Notes: a model not told the origin generated them from the sequence alone. DNA of 26,344 nt from JANNBN01 sp031385545 (GCA_031385545.1 JANNBN010000065.1:1-26344), one strand, 5' to 3'. Shown: positions 1-7,296, counted from the first letter of the stretch. Made by a program: numbers and translations.

Positions 1-319
<319 letters not shown>

Positions 320-651
320 AGTTGCTCCTGCGAACCTGGACATCCGCCCGCCGACCGACAACCAGTAACGGACGACGACGCGAATGGAGGCGTCGGCCGG
401 GGAAAGTCGGACCAGTCGGAGAAGGGCGGGTGTTCGGGGTGGTTGGTGGTGGGGAAGCCATGCGGTAAGAACGGGCGAAGCATGGTTGCGAACCGTATGG
501 GTAAGGCTCCTCAGAATGAATCACCTTGGTGTTGTTTGGATTGCTCACCATAAGGAAACCCGGGTAACCGCGTCAACAACTATGCGGTGATCCGCACGAT
601 TGCCTGACACCTCTTGGGAGCAGTTGCGGTCAGGATCCCTAGGATTGCCTG
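320..651. other. 332-bp divergent intergenic region
   Basis: This region lies between the minus-strand MerR gene and the plus-strand M20 peptidase gene. It holds the MerR ribosome binding site (324–329, read on the minus strand), a good minus-strand promoter candidate (547–576) and, next to the peptidase start, TAGGAT at 640–645, six bases before the ATG. Short open frames here have no ribosome binding site or recognisable protein and are taken as noise. Confidence 0.6.
547..576 (-). promoter_or_regulatory. Candidate primary-sigma promoter for the MerR gene
   Basis: On the minus strand TTGACG (571–576) is followed after 18 bp by TATGGT (547–552), a good match to the -35/-10 pattern of a housekeeping sigma factor. 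Transcription would begin near 540 and leave an untranslated leader of about 220 nt before the GTG at 319. No riboswitch was recognised in that leader. This is a pattern match only. Confidence 0.4.
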
Positions 652-2193
652 ATGGAACGATCCGCTTTGCGAGATGCAATCCGCACCACCTGGCGCCAGC
701 AGGCCGTCCCTGCGTTGCAGCAGTACGTGGCCATCCCGGCTCTGTCGCCGGCATTCGACACCGCGTGGCACAGCCACGGGCACGTGACAAAGGCTGTTGG
801 TCTGCTCACCGACTGGGCTGCCCAGCTCGGTCTGGCGGGGACCATCGTCACGGTGCACGAATTGCCCGGTCGAACCCCCGTCGTCGTGGTCACCGTTGCA
901 CCGTACGGACGGCCCGCCGATGACGAGGGTGAGCTGGCCTCCGCTTTGGCGGCACAACCGACCGTGCTGATGTACGGCCACCTGGACAAACAGCCCGAGA
1001 TGGAAGGCTGGCTGGCCGGTCTGGCACCATGGGCTCCCGTCATCACCGACGACAAGCTGTACGGCCGCGGCGGTGCCGACGACGGGTACGCACTGTTCGC
1101 TTCTCTCACTGCTGTCCGAGGGTTGCAGACCAACGGGGGCGCGCACGGCCGCATCGTGCTCGTGATCGAAGCATCGGAGGAATCGGGCAGCCCCGACCTG
1201 GCAGAACACATTGCGGTGCTGGCACCCACCATCGGTGACGTCGAACTGGTCATCTGCCTCGACTCGGGTTGTGCCACATACGATCGGTTGTGGACCACCA
1301 CATCGCTGCGCGGGCTCGCACAGATCACGTTCACCGTACGCGTGCTGTCCGAAGGGGTGCATTCCGGCGCTGCGGGCGGCGTGGTGCCCAGCTCGTTCCG
1401 CATCGCTCGCCTGCTGCTGGACCGGTTGGAGGACCCGCTCACCGGTCATCTGCGCCTGCCCGAGCTGAACGTCGACATACCCCACGCCACGCAAGAGGCG
1501 GCTCAGGACACCGCGGCGCTGCTCGGTGGGGATTGGGCCGAACGCAACTACCCGTGGATCAATTCGACGTGCGGCCACGCACTCAACTCCGAAGGCGCGA
1601 CGCATGAGCACCTGCTGGACCGAACGTGGCGGGCCGCGTTCGAAGTGACGGGGGCCGATGGGTTGCCGGCAACGGCCAAGGCGGGCAATGTGCTGCGTCC
1701 ACATACGACGTTGTCCCTTGCACTGCGGTTGCCGCCCACCGCCGACACAGAGGCCGCCGTCGATGCGGTCCAACGAGCACTGACGACCGACGTCCCGTAC
1801 GGCGCAACGGTCGAGATGGACACCGATGCAGCGGGTGGATGGGCCGCTCCCCCGTTAGCTGGTTGGTTGTCGGACACGCTGGACGACGCCAGCATGACGG
1901 CCTGGGGACAGCCTCACCGATCAATGGGTGAGGGAGGGTCGATCCCATTCATGGCCATGTTGGCGCAGCGCTTCCCCAACGCGCAGTTCGCAGTGGCCGG
2001 TGTGCTTGGCCCCGGGTCCAACGCGCACGGGCCGAACGAATTCCTGCACCTCGGCTACGCCGAACGACTCACCGAAGCCGTTGCCCACATCCTGTACGGG
2101 CACCACGCGCGCCACCTGGATCTCCACCCTGAGCACCGTCTCTCCAGCCCGACCGCCGTTCCTCCAACGTGGGCTTCCCAGCAACCAACCTGA
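652..2193 (+). CDS. M20-family metallopeptidase (dipeptidase/deacylase type)
   Basis: A zinc-dependent exo-peptidase or amidohydrolase of the M20/M25/M40 clan, 513 residues, a usual length for the CNDP/dipeptidase branch. The metal ligands are visible in order: H110-x-D112 (YGHLDKQPE), the bridging acid at D143/D144 (GRGGADDGYA), the catalytic-base region EASEESGS at 174–180, D204 in ICLDSG, and a late His in GSNAHGPNEFLHLGYAERL. The dimerisation domain begins near VHSGAAGGVVPSS. The substrate is not predictable; small peptides are likely. The start is supported by TAGGAT six bases upstream, which suits a leaderless transcript; no strong Shine-Dalgarno is present. The last codons (PPTWASQQPT) come from a degenerate copy of the repeat that follows the gene. 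Confidence 0.9.
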   Translation: MERSALRDAIRTTWRQQAVPALQQYVAIPALSPAFDTAWHSHGHVTKAVGLLTDWAAQLGLAGTIVTVHELPGRTPVVVVTVAPYGRPADDEGELASALAAQPTVLMYGHLDKQPEMEGWLAGLAPWAPVITDDKLYGRGGADDGYALFASLTAVRGLQTNGGAHGRIVLVIEASEESGSPDLAEHIAVLAPTIGDVELVICLDSGCATYDRLWTTTSLRGLAQITFTVRVLSEGVHSGAAGGVVPSSFRIARLLLDRLEDPLTGHLRLPELNVDIPHATQEAAQDTAALLGGDWAERNYPWINSTCGHALNSEGATHEHLLDRTWRAAFEVTGADGLPATAKAGNVLRPHTTLSLALRLPPTADTEAAVDAVQRALTTDVPYGATVEMDTDAAGGWAAPPLAGWLSDTLDDASMTAWGQPHRSMGEGGSIPFMAMLAQRFPNAQFAVAGVLGPGSNAHGPNEFLHLGYAERLTEAVAHILYGHHARHLDLHPEHRLSSPTAVPPTWASQQPT

Positions 2194-2280
2194 CCAAATC
2201 GCGGCCCCAAACGACTCGTCACGCCAACGTTGGTTGCAACAGACCCCCCGTTGGTTGCGCAAAACTCAACGTTGGTTCCA
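2194..2280. repeat. Intergenic repeat module A (CCAACGTTGG-type)
   Basis: The module contains CCAAATCGCG at 2194–2203, then CCAACGTTGGTTGC (2224–2237), CGTTGGTTGC (2249–2258) and CAACGTTGGTTCC (2267–2279). CCAACGTTGG is a perfect palindrome. The same elements recur in the same order and orientation at 3133–3206, with a shorter gap after CCAAATCGCG. A weaker copy reaches back into the end of the peptidase gene (2164–2190). No protein function is supported here. Confidence 0.7.
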
Positions 2281-2359
2281 ACGAAGGTCCCGGCACACAC
2301 GAATGACCGAGCACGCACAAGTCGATCGGTAAGTGGCGAAGGCGAGATCCGGCTTCAAT

Positions 2360-2396
2360 CAGCGACGATGTTCAGCGACGATGTTCAGCGACGATG
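2360..2396. repeat. 13-bp tandem repeat spanning the UspA stop codon (2.8 copies)
   Basis: The unit CAGCGACGATGTT occurs at 2360–2372 and 2373–2385, with 11 bases of a third copy at 2386–2396. On the minus strand each copy contains CATCGTCGCTGA. Because 13 is not a multiple of three, the TGA falls at 2385–2387, 2372–2374 and 2359–2361, one in each reading frame. Confidence 0.9.
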
Positions 2397-2954
2397 CGCC
2401 GACGAGCTCGACGCCCTGGTTGACGTCACGTCCCGTCGGAACATCGACAGCAGGTGACCACGTGCAGCGCGCAGTCCCGGCAGCTCGTCGGCCTCGCCGA
2501 CGCCACGAGACGCAGTCACCGCCCCATCGCGGCTCCGTGCGAAGGCGAGCACCTCGCACGGTGCCTTGCGCCTGACCTTCTGCAGAACGGTGTTGCGCGT
2601 CAATCCTGCCGTCGAACCAGCCGTCGAACCAGCGCAGCCCAGGACGATCAGCGAAGCGCCGACTCGCCTGGCTTCGGCACACAGCGCCTTCGCCGGCCGT
2701 TGCTTGATCACCGCAGTGCTGTATCCGGCCCTCGGTGCCAGTTCGTGGCCCAATGCCAGCAGCATGTGCTCGGCCACGTTGAAGCTGTCGAGAAACCACT
2801 CGTCCGTCCCCTTCTGCACCGTGCCGGTGAACGTGTGGCGCACGACCGTCACCAAGTGCAGGGGTAGTTCCTGCGCGTTCGCCATCCGGACGGCCTGGCG
2901 TGCGGCGACATGCGATTCGGGGTTTGCGTCGATCCCGACGATGATTGCGTTCAT
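2385..2954 (-). CDS. Universal stress protein (UspA-like) domain protein
   Basis: A 189-residue protein that begins MNAIIVGIDANPES, the typical first strand and loop of the Usp alpha/beta fold, and continues through LPLHLVTVV to LIVLGCAGS and a final PCEVLAFAR strand. The ATP-loop region (GCAGSTAGSTAG) only partly follows the usual G-x2-G-x9-G-S/T pattern, so nucleotide binding is uncertain. Beyond the Usp domain (about 140 residues) is a tail of roughly 45 residues rich in Arg and Ser, without a recognised domain. The ATG at 2954 is preceded by AAAGGAAC, a good ribosome binding site; an upstream in-frame start at 2993 lacks one. The gene stands alone between two related repeat modules, and its stop codon lies in a 13-bp tandem repeat. 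Confidence 0.8.
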   Translation of the reverse strand: MNAIIVGIDANPESHVAARQAVRMANAQELPLHLVTVVRHTFTGTVQKGTDEWFLDSFNVAEHMLLALGHELAPRAGYSTAVIKQRPAKALCAEARRVGASLIVLGCAGSTAGSTAGLTRNTVLQKVRRKAPCEVLAFARSRDGAVTASRGVGEADELPGLRAARGHLLSMFRRDVTSTRASSSSAHRR

Positions 2955-3307
2955 GGCAGTTCCTTTGCTGAGTGCTGCGAAGTGATACAGCAATCAAGCC
3001 GGACCTTTTCGGTATGTTCCGTGACGGGCATCACCAACGGCTCGTGTCAATCGCCACACGACGTCGAACACTCAACTGTCGCGAAACGCCTCCAACCCGG
3101 TGTTCCCGCAACCAACCGGCTCACCAGCGCAACCAACGTTCGTTCAAACCAGCCAAATCGCGCCCTCAAGACCAACGTTGGTTGCCACAGGACCAACGTT
3201 GGTTCCTGGAAGTGGGTTGTGTCGATGGGAGGGCGGGCGAGAGCTGCAAAGCGAAAACGTGTGCCCAGGCGTGGTTCGGCACGGGAGTACACCCGGCACA
3301 CCACGGG
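2955..3307. other. 353-bp intergenic region between UspA and DUF151 genes
   Basis: The right two-thirds are dominated by repeat module B (3108–3206). The left part carries the UspA ribosome binding site (minus strand, just right of 2954) and presumably its promoter. A minus-strand open frame of 85 codons (3047–3304) consists largely of translated repeat and has no ribosome binding site, so it is not called as a gene. Nothing else was recognised. Confidence 0.6.
3108..3206. repeat. Intergenic repeat module B (CCAACGTTGG-type)
   Basis: The elements in order are CGCAACCAACCGG-like sequence near 3108, CCAACGTTCGTTC (3133–3145), CCAAATCGCG (3153–3162), ACCAACGTTGGTTGCC (3171–3186) and ACCAACGTTGGTTCC (3192–3206). 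The core CCAACGTTGG is self-complementary. The order matches module A left of the UspA gene, so the two are direct-orientation relatives about 950 bp apart. Confidence 0.75.
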
Positions 3308-3820
3308 TCAGCCGTTGAAGTCGTCCGGGTTGATGTCGTCGAGAAACTGGCGGAACTGATCGACGATCTCGTCGGGGTCGCCGTCTTCGGCGGTGGCAGG
3401 TTCAACCAGGCCCTGCTCGGTCAACAGGTCAGCACGGACGAACAGCGGGGCGCTGATGCGCACTGCCAGCGCAATTGCATCGGACGGGCGGGCCGACACG
3501 ACGCGGGTTTCCGAACCGCCCTGCGAACTGACCGTCATGCGGATCTCGGCGTAGAAGATGTTGTCCCTGGTCTCGGTGACGACGATCGCATCGACTTCTG
3601 CCCCAGCCGCCGAGATGAGCGACGCCAGCAGGTCGTGGGTCATGGGCCGCGGTGTTGCCCGCTTCTCGAGCCCGATCCGGATTGCCTGCGCTTCGATGTT
3701 GCCGATGAAGATCGGCAACACCGTTGGCCGCTCGGCGAGACGCAGCGCGTCGGACGCTGCGCGCAGGATGACAACCGGGTTGTTGGTCGACTGATCGATG
3801 CGTACATCGACCAGCTCCAT
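3308..3820 (-). CDS. Bifunctional nuclease family protein (DUF151)
   Basis: A 170-residue BFN/DUF151 protein matching the Rv1829 type: MELVDVRIDQ at the start, LPIFIGNIEAQAI, RPMTHDLLASLI, FYAEIRMTV, the hallmark ARPSDAIALAVR, and an acidic end FLDDINPDDF. Plant members of the family have DNase/RNase activity; the role in bacteria is unsettled. Three in-frame ATGs are available. The third (3820) is preferred because GGAGGAG lies nine bases upstream, inside what would be coding sequence for the longer forms, and because homologues begin at MELVDVRI. The gap to the upstream MerR gene is only 28 bp, so the two are almost certainly co-transcribed. Confidence 0.92.
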   Translation of the reverse strand: MELVDVRIDQSTNNPVVILRAASDALRLAERPTVLPIFIGNIEAQAIRIGLEKRATPRPMTHDLLASLISAAGAEVDAIVVTETRDNIFYAEIRMTVSSQGGSETRVVSARPSDAIALAVRISAPLFVRADLLTEQGLVEPATAEDGDPDEIVDQFRQFLDDINPDDFNG

Positions 3821-3848
3821 CGCAACAAGCTCCTCCATGTCCATGAAG

Positions 3849-5018
3849 TTACTTGTTGATGGATGCCTTCAAGACCTGGCGCAATGCCACCACCCGCAGC
3901 TGCTCGCCAAGCCTCACCAACTCGCCCAGCGTGTCGATGGCGCCTTGCCGCGCATCAGGGTTCTTGCGTCGAAGCTGCGGCGTGACCACCTGCTCGAAGA
4001 ACGAAGCTTCCCGGTCGGCCGCAAGCTTGTACATACGCAGATGTCTTGGCTCCACTCCGTAGGTCCGGAACGCGGCAACCAGTTTGCAGGTGAGCAGCGA
4101 ATCTTCGTCGTAGTAAAGGGCGGAGAACACCGTCTGCCCCTTGAGCAACCCGAACGATTCAAGCTCGCGAATCGCTTCAATGGTGAGCCCTGTGGCCGTG
4201 ACCAGCTCGTCGAGCGTCATGCTGACACCGGACGCATTGGCAGCGAGCGGGTTGCGGGACCCGAGCAGTGGTGCCGATGCAGCATCTGCCCCGACCCCGT
4301 GGACCGCTGCCGCGGCCTCTGCCGTTGGCGCTGCCCGATTCGGCTGCGTCATGTCGCTGCCAGCCGACTTGCCAGAGGGAACGACGCTGAGCTGCGGCAC
4401 CATGGCGCGCTGTTCGACACCGGACTCCAACGGTTCGGCTGCGCCCGCGGCAGAGCTATCCGGCTCTCTACCCGACGACACTCCCGACGACACTCCCGAC
4501 CCTGCCCCCGAACCTCCCCCCGAACCGCTCAGGCCGACAGCAGCAGGGCGCGAGGCGAGCTCTCGCCGCAACGACTGGAACGCGGCTGGATGCCGCCGTT
4601 CCGGTTCACCTGGTAGCTCGCCGTTCGGTCCGAGTTCTGGCGCGTCATCGGAATCGTCGTGTTGGTCGTGTTGGTCATGGTGGTCGCGATGGTCGCGATG
4701 GTCGTCGGCACCGGACGCCGCTGCGTCATCGGCACCGGCGGCTCGGTCGGCACGGACGGCACGGTCGGCACGGTCGGCTCGGACGGCCCGCGATGGATCT
4801 GGCGTGCGGCGTTGTGGGCCGGTTGCGCTCCCGTTCAGGAGGGTGCGCAGGTACGCGATGTCGCCGTCGTAGAACTTGCGATACCCCGACGCCGTGCGTT
4901 CCAGTTCCAGTGCGCCTGCTGACTCGAGCGCGCGGATGCGCGAGATCGACAAATCAGGGAAGTCGCCTTTCAGCAACTCCAGGACCTCGCCGATCGACAG
5001 GTACGGGCGCTCGCTCAT
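3849..5018 (-). CDS. ftsR: FtsR-like MerR-family regulator with long low-complexity insert
   Basis: A protein of about 389 residues with a MerR DNA-binding domain at the N-terminus (LSIGEVLELLKGDFPDLSIS, then IRALESAGALE and SGYRKFYDGD) and a second domain at the C-terminus (SMTLDELVTATGLT, then TYGVEPRHLRMYKLAADREA). Both halves match the Rv1828/FtsR family; FtsR activates ftsZ in Corynebacterium. The family is usually about 250 residues. The excess is an insert of roughly 150 residues: Arg-Ala-Asp repeats, a His/Asp/Gln-rich stretch (DDHRDHRDHHDQHDQHDD) and Gly/Ser repeats, likely disordered. The start at 5018 (MSERPYLSIGE) agrees with family length; an ATG at 5060 is possible. It lies between the FHA gene and DUF151 gene as in mycobacteria. 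Confidence 0.85.
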   Translation of the reverse strand: MSERPYLSIGEVLELLKGDFPDLSISRIRALESAGALELERTASGYRKFYDGDIAYLRTLLNGSATGPQRRTPDPSRAVRADRADRAVRADRAAGADDAAASGADDHRDHRDHHDQHDQHDDSDDAPELGPNGELPGEPERRHPAAFQSLRRELASRPAAVGLSGSGGGSGAGSGVSSGVSSGREPDSSAAGAAEPLESGVEQRAMVPQLSVVPSGKSAGSDMTQPNRAAPTAEAAAAVHGVGADAASAPLLGSRNPLAANASGVSMTLDELVTATGLTIEAIRELESFGLLKGQTVFSALYYDEDSLLTCKLVAAFRTYGVEPRHLRMYKLAADREASFFEQVVTPQLRRKNPDARQGAIDTLGELVRLGEQLRVVALRQVLKASINK

Positions 5019-5128
5019 GTGGATGACATCTTGCCCGGTAACCGGCAGTTCGTGAGGCATTCCATCGGACAGACCGTGCGGACACGCTGCGTGGCATCCG
5101 GCAACCTGAAGAGCTGAGCTTTGGAGCC

Positions 5129-5602
5129 TCAGTCGTTGACGACGAACACCATGCGGAACTTGCCGACCTGAACCTCGTCACCGTTCTCCAACATTCGTTC
5201 GGTGACCAGTTGGCGGTTGACGTAGGTGCCGTTCAACGAGCCGGCGTCCTTCACGATGTAGCCGTCGGCGCTACGCACGAACACCGCGTGGCGCCGACTG
5301 ACAGTCACGTCGTCGAGCAGGATGTCGCTGTCGTCAGCCCGGCCTGCAGTGGTGACCTGACCTTCGAGACGGAACGTCTCGCCTGCGCCATGGCCCTCGG
5401 CACCACGCCGAATGACGAGCGCTGCATGCTGCGCGTCGAACCCACTGATCTTCACAACGACGTCGCTGGCATCGGCCTCGTCGGCGCTGATCTTCATGGT
5501 GAGGTCGCCTCCGTCTGGGACCAAAGCCGCTCCGCACGATGAACAGAAGTTGGCGGTGATCGGGTTGCGGTGTCCGCAGCGGTTGCAAAAGTGTTCAGCC
5601 AT
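5129..5602 (-). CDS. garA: Zinc-ribbon plus FHA-domain protein (GarA/OdhI-like)
   Basis: A 157-residue protein. Residues 1–25 form a zinc ribbon (C6-x2-C9 and C20-x2-C23), and residues about 75–155 form an FHA phosphothreonine-binding domain with GR at 88–89, SRRH at 102–105 and GSLNGTYVN at 121–129. The FHA part strongly resembles GarA of mycobacteria and OdhI of corynebacteria, which control 2-oxoglutarate dehydrogenase and glutamate enzymes. Those proteins carry a phosphorylated Thr-Thr motif at the N-terminus; here that region is a zinc ribbon and a linker, with no obvious ETTS motif. GGAGC lies six bases before the ATG at 5602. The start overlaps the end of gcvH by 8 bp, so translation is probably coupled. 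Confidence 0.9.
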   Translation of the reverse strand: MAEHFCNRCGHRNPITANFCSSCGAALVPDGGDLTMKISADEADASDVVVKISGFDAQHAALVIRRGAEGHGAGETFRLEGQVTTAGRADDSDILLDDVTVSRRHAVFVRSADGYIVKDAGSLNGTYVNRQLVTERMLENGDEVQVGKFRMVFVVND

Positions 5603-6119
5603 GGGAAGCTCCAGCGGTGGGGGCCGCACCGGGCGGCTGGACGGATTGCGGGCCAACAGATTGCAGGTCACCAGATTGCGGGTCGAGGAATGCACGATAG
5701 GGCTGGGCGCCGAGCAGTGGCAAGGACGAGACCGAAGCTGGATCGATCTGCAACTCGTACAGCCAGCCTTCGCCGTACGGGTCATGGTTCATGAGGCCGG
5801 GGTTGGCAAGCAGTGCATCGTTGACCGCAACCACAGACCCAGCGACCGGCGAGTACAGGTCGGTGACGGCCTTGGATGCCTCAGCCTCGCCACACGGCTC
5901 GGCGGCGTTGAACACCGCACCGACGGGTGGGAGCGCAACGAACTGAACAGCCCCGAGAACATCCTGCGCGTAGTCCGTGAGGCCCGTACGCGCAATGGTG
6001 AGGCCTGCGCGCTGCTCGACGCGCACCCACTGGTGGTCCTCGGAGTACAGGAGGCCGTCGGGAACATCGCTAGGAACATCGTTGGCAGTATCGCGGATCT
6101 GGCTCGTGCCCTCGTTCAC
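5595..6119 (-). CDS. gcvH: Glycine cleavage system H protein
   Basis: The lipoyl carrier of the glycine cleavage complex, 174 residues. The lipoylation site is K83 in GEAEASKAVTDLYSPVAG, and YSEDHQWVRVE near residue 25 is the usual first strand. It shuttles the aminomethyl group between the P, T and L proteins; none of those genes is in the window, as is also true at the Rv1826 locus. The start is a GTG at 6119 with a weak TAGGTTG upstream. Unusually the protein has a 20-residue N-terminal lead and a C-terminal tail of about 30 residues made of a five-residue repeat (DPQSG/DLQSV/GPQSV), encoded by a 15-bp tandem repeat at 5643–5687. H proteins normally stop near 125–135 residues. Confidence 0.94.
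   Translation of the reverse strand: MNEGTSQIRDTANDVPSDVPDGLLYSEDHQWVRVEQRAGLTIARTGLTDYAQDVLGAVQFVALPPVGAVFNAAEPCGEAEASKAVTDLYSPVAGSVVAVNDALLANPGLMNHDPYGEGWLYELQIDPASVSSLPLLGAQPYRAFLDPQSGDLQSVGPQSVQPPGAAPTAGASHG
5643..5687. repeat. 15-bp tandem repeat in the 3' end of gcvH (3 copies)
   Basis: Copies at 5643–5657, 5658–5672 and 5673–5687 follow RGATTGCRGGYCRMS. They are in frame and encode the repeated PQS/LQS tail of GcvH. Confidence 0.8.
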
Positions 6120-6198
6120 GAAGGCAACCTAGCAATGCCGGGGACGGGGCCGAAACGAGCGGGTCGAACTCGAGGGGTGAGCCGCGCTATTTGTCGGG

Positions 6199-6813
6199 TC
6201 AACCGGTGCGCGCCGCCCGGCCCTCTGCAAGGGCCGCCCGCCCGATGGGGACATACGTCGCAGCGGCGTAGTACGACAACACCAGCGACGGGACCAGCCA
6301 GATCCAACCTGCTGCCCGGAACCAGTCCTTGCTGGCCCAGGTGGATGCTCCGGCCAGGAAGCACGGCAATGCAACCATCAGCCCGAATGTGCCGGCCTTC
6401 CCGACCCATTGCACGTCGACGCGCCGGGCTCCTGCAGCCGCAAGCCCGAGCGTGCCGACCGAAACCACCACCTCGCGCACCAGCACGACCCAGAACACCC
6501 AGCGCGGCACAGACCCGTCGATGAACAGGCAGACGATCGCTGTTGCCAGCAGAACCCGGTCAACCGCCGGGTCGATGACCTTGCCGATGGTGGAACCCTG
6601 ATCGAACCGGCGGGCGACGTAGCCATCGATCCAATCCGTTGACCCGAGCAGACCGAGCAGCAGCGCAGCGTTGCCCCGATCATCACGGCTGAACAGCAAC
6701 CACACGAACAGGGGAATGCACACGAACCGCGCCAGCGTGATGAGGTTGGGAACGGTGAACAACCCACCGTCGTGCGGTGCGGAATCCGCGCTGGTTGTCG
6801 GTGCTGTTGTCAT
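6199..6813 (-). CDS. pgsA: CDP-alcohol phosphatidyltransferase, PgsA-like
   Basis: A 204-residue integral membrane enzyme of the CDP-alcohol phosphotransferase family, probably phosphatidylglycerophosphate synthase (CDP-diacylglycerol plus glycerol 3-phosphate). The full signature D-x2-D-G-x2-A-R-x8-G-x3-D-x3-D is present as D60, D63, G64, A67, R68, G77, D81 and D85; these acids bind the metals and one is the catalytic base. About six hydrophobic segments are visible. The head-group acceptor cannot be fixed from sequence alone; cardiolipin or inositol-type synthases share the motif. The ATG at 6813 overlaps the stop of the upstream HIT gene (ATGA), so the pair is translationally coupled. A 79-bp gap leads to gcvH. 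Confidence 0.87.
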   Translation of the reverse strand: MTTAPTTSADSAPHDGGLFTVPNLITLARFVCIPLFVWLLFSRDDRGNAALLLGLLGSTDWIDGYVARRFDQGSTIGKVIDPAVDRVLLATAIVCLFIDGSVPRWVFWVVLVREVVVSVGTLGLAAAGARRVDVQWVGKAGTFGLMVALPCFLAGASTWASKDWFRAAGWIWLVPSLVLSYYAAATYVPIGRAALAEGRAARTG

Positions 6814-7232
6814 GAGAGCGACCCAGCTTGGCGCAGCAGGCCGGCAGTCTCCTGGATGGCCGGCCAATGCCCGAAGCGGCGTTCCCACGGATGCAGCAGA
6901 CGGTCATCCCCGTAGCGTGCGATGAGGTGCAGGTGCGCATGAAACTGTGATTGGTCAGCGTGCTCGCCGACGTTGGTGAGCATGTTGAAACCCTTGGCAC
7001 CAAGGACATCGAGAAACGCGCGGCCGATTCGCTGTGCCGCTTCGATCAATGCAACGCTTTCATGCGGCTGCACATGCAGCAGGTCATCGCGATGCTCCTT
7101 CGGGATCACCAGGCAATGGCCGCGGGTCATGGGGAGCAGGTCCATGAAGACCAGCACGTCGTCGTTCTGGTAGAGCACTTCGGCCTTGACCGTTCCGGCG
7201 ACGATGCCGCAGAACGTGCACGATACGCGCAT
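6810..7232 (-). CDS. HIT-family hydrolase
   Basis: A 140-residue histidine-triad protein. It has C5-x2-C8 (CTFC) for a structural zinc and the catalytic H98-A-H100-L-H102 preceded by QSQF. HIT proteins hydrolyse nucleoside phosphoramidates, adenylylated amines or dinucleoside polyphosphates; the substrate is not predictable here. The ATG at 7232 (MRVSCTFCGIVAG) matches where family members start. Longer in-frame starts exist (for example 7364), but the added segment is the product of a 12-bp tandem repeat (7261–7296) and has no good ribosome binding site. It is the first gene of the minus-strand block and overlaps pgsA by four bases. Confidence 0.88.
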   Translation of the reverse strand: MRVSCTFCGIVAGTVKAEVLYQNDDVLVFMDLLPMTRGHCLVIPKEHRDDLLHVQPHESVALIEAAQRIGRAFLDVLGAKGFNMLTNVGEHADQSQFHAHLHLIARYGDDRLLHPWERRFGHWPAIQETAGLLRQAGSLS

Positions 7233-7260
7233 CAGAGAATGTTCCGGCGACTGCGCCGCA

Positions 7261-7296
7261 GAACGGCCGGGAGAATGGCCGGGAGAACGCTCGGCT
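7261..7296. repeat. 12-bp tandem repeat upstream of the HIT gene (3 copies)
   Basis: GAACGGCCGGGA (7261–7272), GAATGGCCGGGA (7273–7284) and the diverged GAACGCTCGGCT (7285–7296). They lie in the HIT–hrpB divergent region, or in an N-terminal extension of the HIT protein if translation starts further upstream. Confidence 0.7.

Noticed and set aside
580..1773. Long minus-strand open frame (397 codons) opposite the M20 peptidase gene
   Set aside because: It is antisense to a well-conserved peptidase with all metal ligands, has Cys/Arg/Gln-rich composition and no recognisable domain; a GC-rich shadow frame.
2359..2997. Alternative minus-strand frame of 212 codons over the UspA gene
   Set aside because: It ends in the shifted copy of the 13-bp repeat but lacks the Usp fold; the other frame starts MNAIIVGID with a good ribosome binding site.
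3047..3304. 85-codon minus-strand frame in the UspA–DUF151 gap
   Set aside because: Much of it is translated CCAACGTTGG repeat; there is no ribosome binding site or family.
4141..4872. 243-codon plus-strand Ser/Arg-rich frame
   Set aside because: It is the antisense image of the low-complexity insert in the FtsR-like gene.
5412..6524. 370-codon plus-strand frame across gcvH and pgsA
   Set aside because: It runs antisense to three clearly recognised genes and has no domain.
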